Notes under the pieces: generated by a model
Told to the model about the DNA's origin: nothing
The model's database searches: none
Seen by the model: only the letters and a program-made list of their open reading frames with translations
Shown here: piece after piece, positions 49,101-52,566 of the stretch
Layout: each line of letters opens with the position of its first letter
Numbering within the stretch: the stretch's first letter is position 1
Assembly: GCA_029237695.1 (NCBI GenBank)
Contig: CM055278.1
Location: forward strand, 74,256,297-74,320,296
Direction of reading: 5' to 3'
DNA: 64,000 nt
From: Conchocele bisecta
Taxonomy: Eukaryota > Mollusca > Bivalvia > Lucinida > Thyasiridae
Program-made: the position numbers and the translations under genes

Positions 49101-49771
49101 TAACCAAAAGTTTGTCGGCAGCACACGTGGAACAGACAGTAGTCAGGAAAATATTATTTCAAGATATTTTCATCCTACTGTTCTTTTGGATGTGGAGACT
49201 TGAAAGCTCCTGATCAAATAGCACACTACTGTAGCTTGATAACGATTTATAGTGCTTATTAGAAGGGGACGTGTCTTTTGTCTCTCAAACGCAGGAAACA
49301 CCATTTTGAGGGTCTATGCTGAATTTTTTCCCCCGCTCAATAGTCCGCCATGGCATTATTTTATTCACCGCTACTGGCCTGCTTTCAATGATGGAATAGC
49401 TTACAATGCAGATTCTGATCCGACTGCATATGCACAGGCTGATCAGGATCTACACTGGTTGCAAAACCCATAAGCCCCATTCTCCAGTAACAGCCACATA
49501 TGACTATATGACCTTAGCTGCTGCTGGGACATTAAATACTTTCACATTTATTTCTTATGACATATTGTTCTCCATCATACAGGTTATCCAGTTCATTGAA
49601 GAAGGTAAAAGGTTAGAAAAGCCGTCCGATTGTCCACAGTCGGCATATAGGCAAATGATGAAGTGCTGGTCCAAAGAACGAAAGGATCGACCAACGTTTC
49701 GCGAGCTAAACTACTATTTTGAGGCCGACGACGAATATGCTTGTGTTAGGGACCTGTTGAAACGGCGTTAA
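9400..49771 (+). CDS. Shark: Shark/HTK16-type non-receptor tyrosine kinase, 3' eleven exons (5' partial)
   Basis: Join of 9400-9573, 10413-10550, 11476-11605, 25855-25929, 27289-27422, 30036-30215, 31461-31610, 33217-33405, 35174-35265, 46443-46569 and 49583-49771. The phases agree at every junction and the total is 526 codons including TAA. Residues of this partial product: ankyrin-repeat end 1-40, SH2 about 50-142, linker to 172, proline-rich 173-237, kinase about 248-515. Kinase landmarks: IGQGEFGSV 254-262, Lys283 of VAIK, Glu299, HRD Asp377, Asn382, DFG Asp395, Tyr408/Tyr409, APE 423-425. Ankyrin sequence directly before an SH2 distinguishes Shark/HTK16 from Syk and ZAP-70, which have tandem SH2 domains. 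Known role of the family: a cytosolic tyrosine kinase that binds phosphorylated ITAM-type tails; in Drosophila it acts downstream of Draper in engulfment. The N-terminal SH2 and ankyrin exons are expected upstream of base 1. Every key residue is present, so the kinase is inferred to be active. Confidence 0.88.
9820..10240 (+). mobile_element. Helentron-like element, GCGCC family
   Basis: The 5' end is TTGCGCCCGCTTGCGGACAG. The 3' end is CCTCGGCAGGCGCGAC followed by the hairpin GGGCCGCGGCC and ATCTAGTT. Relatives are at 33,795-34,238 and 51,930-52,391, and a 3' end is at 40-110. It fills half the intron between the first two exons. Confidence 0.55.
10253..10342. repeat. Palindrome, GTTGCGAACAGTAAC family
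   Basis: The arms AGTTGCAAACAGTGAC and AGAGTTACTGTTCACAACT are inverted. Related sequences are at 19,214-19,288 and about 60,740-60,790. Confidence 0.6.
10413..10550 (+). CDS. Shark: Kinase gene exon: SH2 core with phosphotyrosine-binding arginine
   Basis: The acceptor is CATTCCTCAG ending at 10412 and the donor is GTAACA at 10551. The 46 codons are in phase 0 at both ends. The sequence GMFIIRKS (residues 72-79) is the FLVR-type strand; Arg77 is the expected phosphotyrosine-binding arginine. [17 protein letters not shown] that follows matches the central SH2 strands. It joins the previous exon to give LDRI-GAQQLL, a normal SH2 helix-A start. The exon is followed at once by an AT-rich simple repeat (about 10,553-10,608). 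Confidence 0.92.
10553..10608. repeat. AT-rich simple repeat (AATATAATATATAAAT)n
   Basis: About three copies of a 17-18 bp unit directly after the second kinase exon donor. Confidence 0.7.
11224..11458. mobile_element. Palindromic MITE, GACTGGAGAAATGGGG family
   Basis: The left end GTGACTGGAGAAATGGGGCT and the right end AGCCCCATTTCTCCAGTCAT are inverted, with CAGTGTAGATCC inside each arm. Related copies or pieces: 10,930-11,050, 25,985-26,210, 33,645-33,778, 49,190-49,505, 51,640-51,770, 54,060-54,290 and 60,470-60,657. It ends about 18 bases before the acceptor of exon 11,476-11,605. Confidence 0.75.
11476..11605 (+). CDS. Shark: Kinase gene exon: C-terminal half of SH2
   Basis: The acceptor is ATTATTTCAG ending at 11475 and the donor is GTAAGC at 11606. 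The exon starts in phase 0 and ends with one base of a split codon. It reads [20 protein letters not shown], then HLIQYY and NGLPCRISV, the usual SH2 helix B and final strand. The last 62 bases belong to a 97-bp unit that is tandemly repeated downstream. CAG at 11489-11491 is not used as the acceptor because it gives the wrong frame. Confidence 0.9.
11544..11840 (+). repeat. 97-bp tandem repeat containing the 3' end of a kinase exon
   Basis: Units start at 11,544, 11,641 and 11,738, with a fourth beginning at 11,835 and lost after about 6 bases; both full steps are exactly 97. The first unit holds the real last 62 bases of exon 11,476-11,605, its donor and 35 intron bases. Units 2 and 3 keep the GTAAGC donor. 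Unit 2 has TCG changed to TGA in the exon frame; unit 3 keeps the frame open. A further 38-base piece is at 26,243-26,280. Confidence 0.9.
12104..12865 (+). pseudogene. Crypton relic, N-terminal and box-I segment
   Basis: Frame 1 reads from about 12,136 ([15 protein letters not shown], then [16 protein letters not shown]). It shifts near 12,352 to another frame reading [49 protein letters not shown] and [12 protein letters not shown]. After TGA at 12,681 and TAG at 12,699 it reads FGMRTGQEM, whose Arg is the expected first catalytic arginine. It returns to frame 1 for [13 protein letters not shown] and [14 protein letters not shown]. Homology stops where a dispersed repeat begins (about 12,866). 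Confidence 0.8.
12866..13140 (+). repeat. Dispersed repeat also present at 46,185-46,425
   Basis: It shares GTTGAAAATAACA-like, CTTATTTCTSTCTGTA, CTCAATTCTAAT and ATTCATGATATTTA blocks with 46,185-46,425 in the same order. It separates two pieces of the Crypton relic. Confidence 0.6.
13129..13951. mobile_element. Inverted-repeat-flanked segment with internal palindrome
   Basis: AGAGGATATTTGTTGTTTTC at 13,129 is inverted at about 13,930-13,949. Inside, 13,165-13,915 is a long copy of a repeat whose internally deleted copy is at 11,845-11,990 (shared TGACTAACGG and AAACTGTGATAAATACGGG blocks). Bases 13,714-13,812 form a 99-base palindrome with arms TAGGTTATTGGATTTGTACG. Confidence 0.6.
14130..14200 (+). 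pseudogene. Crypton relic, left edge of the minisatellite
   Basis: An open frame from 14,130 reads [20 protein letters not shown] and runs straight into the array. [10 protein letters not shown] fits the R-D/C-P-V-x-L-Y-x-L-Y segment that precedes the KRP motif in this recombinase group. The link to the 12,865 piece is inferred from order only. Confidence 0.6.
14161..18990 (+). repeat. 41/43-bp minisatellite, about 115 copies
   Basis: Units read CGACCACCTGGCGAGACACC then CTGTTCATTTGTACCGTCTG plus TAC (43 bp); the 41-bp form lacks two bases in the GAGACACCC stretch. Variants carry GTACGGCGACCTGG or a doubled TTCATTTG. Neither length is a multiple of three, yet all frames are nearly stop-free, so long artefactual frames (up to 465 codons) appear. 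Bases 14,720-15,900 and 18,080-18,680 are rich in random-looking indels. Both edges continue into Crypton-like coding sequence. Confidence 0.97.
18990..19167 (+). pseudogene. Crypton relic, KRPTDMM segment after the minisatellite
   Basis: In frame with the last minisatellite unit ([10 protein letters not shown]) it reads [19 protein letters not shown], then [20 protein letters not shown] and [11 protein letters not shown]. This is the expected order for KIAA1958/Crypton proteins just before the box-II motif. It stops at AG/GTATAT (19,166-19,173), which looks like a splice donor. Confidence 0.8.
19214..19288. repeat. Palindrome, GTTGCGAACAGTAAC family
   Basis: GTTGCGAACGGTAACTCTTG at the left is inverted in AAGTTACTGTTCGCAAC at the right. 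Confidence 0.65.
19990..21095. mobile_element. 1.1-kb element with about 150-bp terminal inverted repeats
   Basis: Left TTTCACGAAAGCTGCCCAAA (about 20,006) through GAATGAGCCTTCTTTTTATT is inverted on the right (AATAAAAAGAAGGCTCATTC at about 20,963 through TTTGGGCAGCTTTCGTGAAA). No open frame of interest lies between. Diverged pieces occur at about 25,490-25,830 and 48,775-49,145. Confidence 0.75.
21114..21627 (+). pseudogene. Crypton relic, C-terminal catalytic segment and tail
   Basis: It reads [13 protein letters not shown], shifts by one base near 21,145 to [20 protein letters not shown] (with the expected catalytic Tyr in NSYS) and [14 protein letters not shown]. It then shifts again to a frame reading [28 protein letters not shown] and QCSDSE, ending TAG at 21,625. 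The APK where GHK is expected suggests loss of an active-site residue. Confidence 0.75.
21628..22136. other. Intron stretch with nothing recognised
   Basis: AT-rich, with no repeat match inside the window and no open frame beyond chance. It lies between the recombinase stop and a Helentron-like element. Confidence 0.5.
22137..23664 (+). mobile_element. Helentron-like element, ATACGCCC family
   Basis: The 5' end is ATACGCCCGTTTGAAAAAAC after a T run. The 3' end is CGGCGGGTGTATATTGTGAC, then CGGCACTCTTGTT. Bases 22,263-22,990 are about 4.5 copies of the 156-bp unit (open for 193 codons). Bases 23,000-23,620 are unrecognised. Confidence 0.7.
24289..25343 (+). mobile_element. Helentron-like element with 190-bp array
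   Basis: The 5' end is ATACGACCATTTTTAAAAAA; the 3' end is CGACGGGCGTATTTTGTGAC, then CAGCACTCTTGTT. A G-rich tract occupies 24,331-24,402. It is followed by about 4.5 copies of a 190-bp unit (GTACAGAGTTTGTGTACACA at about 24,601, 24,791, 24,950 and 25,140). Older copies of this unit are at about 26,290-26,585. Confidence 0.7.
24331..24402 (+). repeat. G-rich tract with quadruplex potential
   Basis: It contains well over four runs of at least four guanines on the sense strand of the kinase transcript. The exact length of the poly-G run is probably unreliable. Confidence 0.8.
25855..25929 (+). CDS. Shark: Kinase gene exon: acidic SH2-kinase linker
   Basis: A 75-base exon with a good polypyrimidine acceptor (TTTGTCTTCCAG, ending 25854) and a consensus donor (ATAG/GTAAGT). 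Phase 1 on both sides matches the neighbouring exons, turning the split codons into Ala148 and Glu173. The 25 residues ([20 protein letters not shown] and flank) hold one tyrosine in an acidic context (EEDEYFNL), a plausible phosphorylation site. Family similarity is weak here; the call rests on splice sites and phase. A repeat of the 19,990-21,095 family ends only about 25 bases before the acceptor. Confidence 0.75.
26243..26280 (+). pseudogene. Dispersed fragment of the 97-bp SH2-exon unit
   Basis: GGGAATTCCACAACTACAGT followed by ATTACAGCTAAGTGCCAATG matches the junction of two 97-bp units at about 11,725-11,767, with one deletion. It lies in the next intron, about 14.5 kb away. Confidence 0.7.
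26290..26640 (+). repeat. Diverged 190-bp units and an ATACGCCC element 5' end
   Basis: Two worn copies (CAACTTAGCCATTTTTCTAC near 26,319 and 26,475; CACATATTGAACATGTGCAC near 26,403 and 26,565) related to the 24,400-25,220 array. CATACGCCCGTTTTGAAG at 26,597 starts a truncated element. Confidence 0.6.
26758..27107. mobile_element. MITE with GAGCTCCAGATAAG ends
   Basis: The left end is AGAGCTCCAGATAAG and the right end is CTTATCTGGAGCCCTG. The interior differs from the 31,084 copy, apart from CCAATTAAAATTG-type repeats. Confidence 0.65.
27289..27422 (+). CDS. Shark: Kinase gene exon: proline-rich linker
   Basis: The acceptor is GCTTACAG ending at 27288 and the donor is GTAAGT at 27423. It enters in phase 1 and leaves in phase 0. 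The 45 residues are about one-third proline, with [18 protein letters not shown] and TPPPPPNR, which are candidate PxxP ligands for SH3 domains. Shark-family kinases carry a proline-rich stretch between the second SH2 and the kinase domain, so order and composition fit. The donor at 27421 would shift the frame and was not chosen. Confidence 0.88.
27464..27905. mobile_element. Palindrome-headed repeat, also at 46,885-47,115
   Basis: AATGAAACCATGGGCTGTTG near 27,464 is inverted near 27,570-27,590. The following part (AACTTTAACCAATCAAC, GACGTCACGTGG, GGGCGTTTGCATTATGAAT) recurs at 47,000-47,115. Confidence 0.65.
28057..28216. repeat. Two adjacent palindromes
   Basis: Bases 28,057-28,125 (arms TGCCCACGCAGTAGGTTATA) and 28,148-28,216 (arms TACGTACAGAATATACAAAA) are each almost perfect inverted repeats with little or no loop. 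Confidence 0.85.
28215..28580. repeat. Copy of the 23,895-24,200 repeat
   Basis: It shares GACATTTTCTGGCAAAATAA through TTTGCATATGAAAATAGC with 23,895-24,200, then AATTCCTATAAAGAAC and ACTGAGTGGGCATGTACC with 25,350-25,400. Confidence 0.75.
28581..30035. other. Intron stretch with palindromes and a SINE 3' end
   Basis: Palindromes are at 28,971-29,030 (GGATCAATGGAATATACAGG arms) and 29,232-29,348 (AGTGCCGTGAATGGGAAAA arms). A SINE 3' end is at 29,588-29,725. The rest (28,585-28,970, 29,030-29,230, 29,350-29,585 and 29,725-30,035) has no recognised gene. Confidence 0.55.
30036..30215 (+). CDS. Shark: Kinase gene exon: start of kinase domain, glycine-rich loop
   Basis: The acceptor is ATAATTTCAG ending at 30035 and the donor is GTAAAT at 30216. 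The 60 codons are in phase 0. The first residues (PPPTKS) continue the proline-rich run. The kinase domain begins at about residue 248 ([20 protein letters not shown]), with the complete GxGxFG nucleotide-binding loop. A basic tail ([10 protein letters not shown]) leads to the next exon. Confidence 0.93.
30555..30720 (+). repeat. Truncated ATACGCCC-family element 5' end
   Basis: ATATGCCCGATAAAAACGGG followed by TGTATTATGTTTTACCGTGG matches the 5' ends at 22,137 and 24,289. No 3' end is visible. Confidence 0.5.
30764..30830 (+). pseudogene. Decayed copy 1 of the catalytic-lysine exon start
   Basis: After CTCCAG it reads [11 protein letters not shown] before a stop in the exon frame, against [10 protein letters not shown] in the real exon (31,461). 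The copy is worn and starts exactly at the splice acceptor. Confidence 0.6.
30839..30893 (+). repeat. 18-bp tandem repeat, three copies
   Basis: CACCATGGGCATACAAAT is repeated three times without change. Confidence 0.95.
30905..31083 (+). pseudogene. Decayed copies 2 and 3 of the catalytic-lysine exon start (87-bp tandem)
   Basis: Copy 2 (ATT at 30,924) reads [11 protein letters not shown] then a stop. Copy 3 (ATT at 31,011) reads [13 protein letters not shown] and runs to a stop 19 codons on. Both have a CAG acceptor before them and share CCAATCAAT and GTACATAAAA flanks; they are 87 bases apart. Removing the MITE at 31,084-31,441 places the real exon about 90 bases further on. Confidence 0.85.
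31084..31441. mobile_element. MITE with GAGCTCCAGATAAG ends, complete
   Basis: GAGCTCCAGATAAG at the left and ACCTTATTTGGAGCTCT at the right are inverted. The interior has an inverted AGCTGCAAAAAGC pair near 31,236 and 31,260. The flanks share ATCAAT. It ends about 20 bases before the acceptor of exon 31,461. Confidence 0.75.
31461..31610 (+). CDS. Shark: Kinase gene exon: catalytic lysine and helix C
   Basis: The acceptor is ATACTTGCAG ending at 31460 and the donor is GTAGGT at 31611. The 50 codons are in phase 0. It encodes [10 protein letters not shown] (ATP-binding Lys283), then [15 protein letters not shown] (helix-C Glu299) and the strand ending ELML before the hinge. A MITE ends only about 20 bases upstream of the acceptor, so the polypyrimidine tract is poor. 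Three decayed copies of the first 40-60 bases of the exon lie just upstream. Confidence 0.93.
31611..32220. other. Intron stretch with nothing recognised
   Basis: No repeat match in the window except weak low-complexity runs; no credible coding. Confidence 0.5.
32224..32640. mobile_element. Palindrome-bearing repeat, also at 35,421-35,880
   Basis: TTACATGACTGCCGTTGTTT and GTACAGCGCGTGCTGTTTGA open both copies. Both contain an inverted repeat with arms CATGTCCAGCCGTGGC and CACGGCTGGACAT. Confidence 0.75.
32650..33090 (+). repeat. About 70-bp imperfect tandem repeat upstream of a kinase exon
   Basis: Units contain GTGATGTCCAG, GGTTGCTCAAAACCT, GTTAGCTTAACGGACTG and TTAAATCCTTAA. About six copies end roughly 125 bases before exon 33,217. 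Confidence 0.8.
33217..33405 (+). CDS. Shark: Kinase gene exon: hinge to catalytic loop
   Basis: The acceptor is CGTCCTTTAAG ending at 33216 and the donor is GTGCTC at 33406, a weak donor. The 63 codons are in phase 0. It starts at the hinge ([14 protein letters not shown]) and contains [20 protein letters not shown], the tyrosine-kinase catalytic loop with Asp377 and Asn382. Degenerate partial copies of its 3' end lie at about 33,570-33,660, and a collapsed copy lies near 34,275. Confidence 0.95.
33570..33660 (+). pseudogene. Partial copy of the 3' end of the catalytic-loop exon
   Basis: CACTGCCAGGAATACTAGTA and TTCTCCTCCAGAGCAAGAAA with CAGGTTCTGATAAC match the last 38 bases of exon 33,217-33,405 and its intron start. 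A six-base insertion (CTAGTA) spoils the coding. Confidence 0.85.
33795..34238 (+). mobile_element. Helentron-like element, GCGCC family
   Basis: It begins TTGTCGCGCCTGC and ends CCTCGGCAGGCGCGAC then GTGCGGAATTCTTGTG. The interior has repeated GCTTCAATATT(T)GGACACTT-like blocks. Confidence 0.55.
34270..34345 (+). pseudogene. Collapsed copy of the catalytic-loop exon, both ends fused
   Basis: TTTAAGCTTGAAGATCACGT with AATAATGGGGTCA matches the start of exon 33,217, including its unusual TTTAAG acceptor. It is followed directly by GTGAGCAAGAAACTGGTGCT, matching the exon end and donor. About 130 central bases are missing. Confidence 0.75.
34781..35020. mobile_element. Palindromic MITE, GGGCCGTTTCACTAAACTTC family
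   Basis: GGGCCGTTTCACTAAACTTC at the left is inverted at the right, with an inner palindrome GAGCATAGGCTGCATATGCA. Relatives are at 52,605-52,787 and 55,743-55,986. Confidence 0.8.
35174..35265 (+). CDS. Shark: Kinase gene exon: DFG motif and activation loop
   Basis: The acceptor is TGTTTTGCAG ending at 35173 and the donor is GTGAGT at 35266. It enters in phase 0 and leaves with two bases (TG) of the Trp421 codon. It encodes [20 protein letters not shown], then RWPIK. Asp395 is the DFG metal ligand. Tyr408 and Tyr409 match the tandem activation-loop tyrosines of the Syk group. An 11.2-kb intron follows. Confidence 0.95.
35421..35880. mobile_element. Second copy of the 32,224 repeat
   Basis: Same opening and palindrome as 32,224-32,640. 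The arm TGTCCAGCCGTGGCTAAATG is inverted near 35,835-35,862. Confidence 0.75.
35968..37038 (+). repeat. Element with hairpin 5' end and about 140-190 bp array, first block
   Basis: ATGTCTCCCCCATATATGGG with GAGACAT forms a hairpin, followed by (GTCC)n. Units carry CGCACATAACTGAAAAAC, TTTGAGCTACAGTCATGAAA and GTTATGGCCCTTGACTTA. A SINE 3' end (36,650-36,752) sits inside. Bases 36,486-37,038 are duplicated at 39,957-40,505. Confidence 0.75.
37039..39752 (+). mobile_element. Helentron-like element with 167-bp satellite core
   Basis: It starts GAGCTTATGTCATACCC, followed by a (GTCGGC)n run (37,066-37,107). The core is about 14-15 units of 167 bp, each with AAACTTAACGTTGGGTAAAT, TTTCATACATGCATTC and CCCAAGGTCAAGGTCAC. 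It ends CTTCTGACAACTCTTGTT. The last two units are worn. No coding. Confidence 0.8.
39753..40700 (+). repeat. Second block of the interrupted array
   Basis: It continues the array of 35,968-37,038. Bases 39,957-40,505 repeat 36,486-37,038 almost exactly, including the SINE 3' end. Bases 40,522-40,700 repeat 39,753-39,956. Confidence 0.8.
40701..41870. other. Intron stretch with hairpins and a SINE
   Basis: Bases 41,213-41,290 resemble another element 5' end (GGGAGGCATATAATGTTTGG with a GT run). A worn SINE covers about 41,520-41,835, with its GACCTGGCACCAGGTCAGGT block at 41,649. The rest, including 40,820-41,160, is unrecognised. Confidence 0.5.
41871..42379 (+). repeat. Array remnant split by two Helentron-like elements
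   Basis: Two or three units with ATACTTACACAACTTCATAA and CCACATACCACTATCCAACA. The third unit breaks at GACCTTTTT (42,379) and resumes at 45,929 with ACCTTTACCTATTTTTTCCG. Confidence 0.7.
42380..43919 (+). mobile_element. Helentron-like element, AGCTCACCTGA family
   Basis: The 5' end is AGCTCACCTGAGCGAAGC. The 3' end has the complementary TCAGGTGAGT, then the hairpin GGGCCATCATGGCCC and TCTTGTT. The core is about 3.3 units of 430-444 bp (CTTGGTAGGAATGATCGA at 42,583, 43,013 and 43,457), each with CCAAGATGGCC. No coding beyond frames kept open by chance. Confidence 0.8.
43921..45928 (+). mobile_element. Helentron-like element, GTCCCGCC family, 136-bp satellite core
   Basis: The 5' end is GTCCCGCCTGCTATAGCAGA. 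The 3' end has CCAGGCGGGAC, then the hairpin GCTCCGCGGAGC and TCTTGTT. The core from about 44,640 is about nine units of 136-137 bp (GCATTTGTAACAACATCCCG at 44,681, 44,817 and 44,954). Larger related units fill 43,990-44,640. Confidence 0.85.
46185..46425 (+). repeat. Second copy of the 12,866-13,140 repeat
   Basis: Blocks matching 12,866-13,140 in order; it ends 17 bases before the acceptor of exon 46,443. Confidence 0.6.
46443..46569 (+). CDS. Shark: Kinase gene exon: APE motif and helix F
   Basis: The acceptor is CAACTTTCAG ending at 46442 and the donor is GTATGA at 46570. The first G completes Trp421. It encodes [20 protein letters not shown], then [15 protein letters not shown] and MKGIQ: the P+1 loop, APE and the helix-F DVWSFGV motif of tyrosine kinases. 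A 221-bp terminal-inverted-repeat element begins about 50 bases after the donor. Confidence 0.95.
46621..46841. mobile_element. MITE with 28-bp inverted ends and AGCTCTAAAT core
   Basis: TATGTATGGAACACCAAATG with TACATAAA at the left is inverted at the right (two mismatches). The core is about seven imperfect copies of an AGCTCTAAATNATTT-type motif in both orientations. It starts 51 bases after the exon at 46,569. Confidence 0.8.
46885..49170. other. Intron stretch: repeat copies at both ends, middle unrecognised
   Basis: Bases 46,885-47,115 copy the 27,464-27,905 repeat. Bases 47,120-47,240 and 48,650-48,740 share GACCACCTGTCAACAACGGCC-like foldback sequence. Bases 48,775-49,145 are a worn copy of the 19,990-21,095 family. 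Bases 47,300-48,640 have no recognised gene or repeat. Confidence 0.55.
49190..49505. mobile_element. GACTGGAGAAATGGGG-family MITE with an insertion
   Basis: The arms GAGACTTGAAAGCTCCTGAT and AAGCCCCATTCTCCAGTAAC match the family. Bases about 49,263-49,385 do not and look inserted. It ends 78 bases before the last kinase exon. Confidence 0.6.
49583..49771 (+). CDS. Shark: Kinase gene last exon: C-lobe end and stop
   Basis: The acceptor is CATCATACAG ending at 49582; TAA is at 49769-49771. The 62 residues run from [10 protein letters not shown] through [15 protein letters not shown], which carries the conserved C-lobe Arg of subdomain XI. Only about 10 residues follow the kinase domain, ending DLLKRR. 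The tail is short and basic with no further domain. Confidence 0.95.
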   Translation, partial: VIQFIEEGKRLEKPSDCPQSAYRQMMKCWSKERKDRPTFRELNYYFEADDEYACVRDLLKRR

Positions 49772-49783
49772 AATATTCGAGGA

Positions 49784-49789
49784 ATAAAG
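49784..49789 (+). terminator. Candidate polyadenylation signal AATAAA
   Basis: AATAAA lies 13 bases after the kinase stop codon. If used, the 3' UTR would be under about 40 bases, unusually short, so a later signal may also be used. Confidence 0.4.
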
Positions 49790-50540
49790 TTATATAGCTG
49801 TTTTTATGTAGGATTCTGAATCACTGTTATCAAAATTTATCAACACTTATTACCCCCTCGCTGATAGGCAAGAGGGGATATAGTGTTAGTCCAGACACTG
49901 ATCAAACTGATCTGTGTCTACACTATTACAAATGCCATAAACCTCATGTCGTCAGACAGTCACAAATGGTGTCAAAAGTTGGTGAAATTTCTGCCCAGAG
50001 TTTTAGGGAAATTTTCATAGGCCCAACTTACATCTCCCATAGGAATGGCTATAGAGAACTGATACATGTATCTATTTTGACAACACCAGGCCTTGACGAA
50101 TCCACTCATCTGCTCGTATTGGCCAGTGAATTTTCGATTTGGACGAATTGTAATTTGAAGAGACTGCCAGGCCTCGACAAATCCACTCATCCACTCATAA
50201 TTTGGCAAATGAACTATCGATCTGGATGAGTGGTACTTGGACAGTGTGGCATGAACATTAAACATATATATCAGTGAAATACAATTTGGACGAGTGGAAT
50301 ATTAAGAATTTGTCACTGCCTGACCACATCAATGATTATGTACTTATTTGAATTATTATTTGAACCACAACGTGTTCAAATGGTAGTACATGTAATAGAT
50401 TGTTGTTTTTGATTTCCTGAAAATCTGTTTGTTATTTGATTGAAATACATTACTTTTCAGAAAATTACTGTAGCATATTTAAAGTGTGTTTGGTTAACAT
50501 GTAATATGGTAGTTTTTGATTGGCTAAACATGTTGTAAAT
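49790..50540. other. Downstream flank, small repeats only
   Basis: Bases 49,856-49,890 share CCCTCGCTGATAGGCAAGAG with 10,815-10,855. Bases 50,080-50,230 are a two-copy tandem of about 77 bp (AATCCACTCATC blocks). The rest is unrecognised. Confidence 0.5.
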
Positions 50541-51480
50541 ATATATATATCATTAACTACTGTTGATTGGTAGCCATTTGTCCATCTTGATTGGTTGAAA
50601 CTGGATTTAATCTATTCAGTTGCTATTGGCTTTTGCAGGTAAGTTTTCATTGGCTACCATTGTAGATTACCTATGATATATAATGTAATTAATTGTCATT
50701 GGCTACTACTGTAGATTTTCTATGATTGGATAATGTAATGAATTGTCATTGGATACTACTGTAGATTATCTATGATTGGATAATGTAATGAATTGCCATT
50801 GGCTAGTGTTGATCATTTGCCATTGGCTATTGTTGATTGGTGACTGTAGACTTGTTGCCATTGGCTAATGTAGACTGATTGTCATTGGATGCTTTAGACT
50901 GGTTGCCATTGGTTACTGTTGACTGGTTTCCATTGGCTGCAGTGGACTGGTTACCATTGGTTAGTTGTGGGTGGTTGGTCGGGTGAACTCGATGGCATAA
51001 ATTAACGGTAGGGGTTCCTCCTTATATGAATCACGATTTACCTGGTTTGACCCTCAGGTACGTTTTTATCTTTTGCTCTTTTGTCACCTGGGAGTTGAAT
51101 TGGTGTATTGCCCATTATAAAAGTAGTAAGATTATTACTGATCCTACTGCTTTTTGGAGGGGGCCAAGTGATTCAGGTGTGGCGAGGACCTGGCATCAGG
51201 TCAGAGTTATTCTGATTTCAGGGCTGAATATATAGATTTTTTATTGTAAATATTCAGTTCTGTTTTTGGGATATTCCCCCCATTTGTACAGGTAATATAT
51301 GGGATTTAGTACTAAACCCATTGACCAGGCCTTAAATGACCTTAGCTGTTGATAGGCCGTTAAACCCCAACAAACAAAACCATTGGTTAGTGTAGGCTGG
51401 TTGCTGTAGCCGGTTCTATAGGTTACTGTAGACTGGTTGCTACAGGTTGCTGTAGACTGCCACAGGTTACCATTAATACT
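50541..51480. repeat. ATTGG-rich degenerate minisatellite, split by a SINE
   Basis: Units of about 37-55 bp carry GCCATTGGCTA or TTACCATTGGTTA with TGTAGACTGG. The SINE 50,966-51,378 interrupts it. Confidence 0.75.
50966..51378 (+). mobile_element. SINE (family S2), 413 bp, with 13-bp target duplication
   Basis: ACCATTGGTTAGT flanks it at 50,953-50,965 and 51,379-51,391. The head is TGGGTGGTTGGTCGGGTGAA and the tail is GATAGGCCGTTAAACCCCAA plus CAAACAAA. Part of the duplication could be the local repeat unit. Confidence 0.8.
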
Positions 51481-51639
51481 ATGTTAATTATCCTAGATAT
51501 TTGAAACTGTAAATATGTTAATTATTCAGCAGCCATATTTCCCTATATTGAGCATTGCATGTTCATAAAGTATGTAAATTCAATGAATTTTCGAATACAT
51601 CCATGTCGGACCTTTGCTACTTCAATTTTGATATGCGAT

Positions 51640-51770
51640 TGTCACTGGTGATATGGGACTTATCATTATTACGACCAGTGTAGACCCAGACCAGCCTGTG
51701 CATCCGCACAGTCTGATCAGGGTCTGCACTGTTCACCATTCAGTGAGTGGAACACCCGTTATGCTACTAA
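51640..51770. mobile_element. GACTGGAGAAATGGGG-family MITE fragment
   Basis: GACCAGTGTAGACCCAGACC, GCCTGTGCATCCGCACAG and CACTGTTCACCATTC match the family interior. Confidence 0.65.
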
Positions 51771-51929
51771 CACCGAGTATAGATGCTTATTGTGTCCCAT
51801 TGAAACACAATAAAACGTAAGCTGACAATATTTTTCCATATTGACGTCTCAAGAGTTTATATTGGTCAGTGCCCGAACTACGTTTCACCTCGTAATATTG
51901 TTCCTTCTAAATAACCACTCATTTGTTTA

Positions 51930-52391
51930 TTGTTGTGCCGCTTGTGGACAGCGCGATATAGTTTTTCGGTATACATGTACTATAAAAAAAAAAGCCTCGG
52001 CGGGTGCAACATGCAGGCTGTGGTCATCCACAGGTGGAAGACTCGGACCTATGACACCAAAAAAAATGCCTATTAAAAAAGTTCCATTACCCCACCCACT
52101 TGGTCTCGTACATTACCATCTTTTATTTATATAAAGGTGACTATCAATATGGCTATTATAGAAAGAGCCCTCTTTTTTCCGATTCACACAAACACAATAA
52201 ACATCGATTAAATGTATGACTTCTGTCTCTGGCAATCGATAAAGGTATTATGTGTGTGAATATACTCACTTTTATATAAATAGAAGATGGTAATGTACGA
52301 GACCAAGTGGGTGGGGTAATGGAATTATTTTAATAGGCATTTTTTTTGGTGTCATAGGTCCGAGTCTTCCACCTGTGTGGTCATCTAGTTA
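51930..52391 (+). mobile_element. Helentron-like element, GCGCC family, hosting a second transposon
   Basis: TTGTGCCGCTTGTGGACAGC with GCGATATAG opens it as at 9,820; GGTCATCTAGTT closes it. The insertion 52,029-52,377 lies inside the 3' hairpin region. Confidence 0.55.
52029..52377. mobile_element. hAT-like MITE, 349 bp, with 8-bp target duplication
   Basis: The ends CACAGGTGGAAGACTCGGAC and GTCCGAGTCTTCCACCTGTG are perfect inverted repeats; the inverted homology extends to about 110 bases. TGGTCATC flanks both sides (52,021-52,028 and 52,378-52,385). An 8-bp duplication fits hAT or P superfamilies. Confidence 0.85.
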
Positions 52392-52429
52392 TATTTTGTG
52401 AGGCGCATATAAATGGGTGATGTACGAAT

Positions 52430-52566
52430 ATAATACAAAGGTTATTTGATATGTATGTGGATATATGCCCCTCGTTCCACTGCGCAACGATATTATACTC
52501 CTAAAGTCACGCAATAATGCATGCTGCGAAACGAGGGGCATGCACATACAGATGAAATAACCTATA
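52430..52566. repeat. Imperfect palindrome
   Basis: AGGTTATTTGATATGTATGT with CCCCTCGTT is inverted at the right (AACGAGGGGCATGCACATAC, AATAACCT). Confidence 0.7.

Noticed and set aside
9400..49771. Assignment to Syk or ZAP-70
   Set aside because: The first exon reads as an ankyrin repeat end immediately before the SH2 domain, which fits Shark/HTK16 rather than tandem-SH2 Syk.
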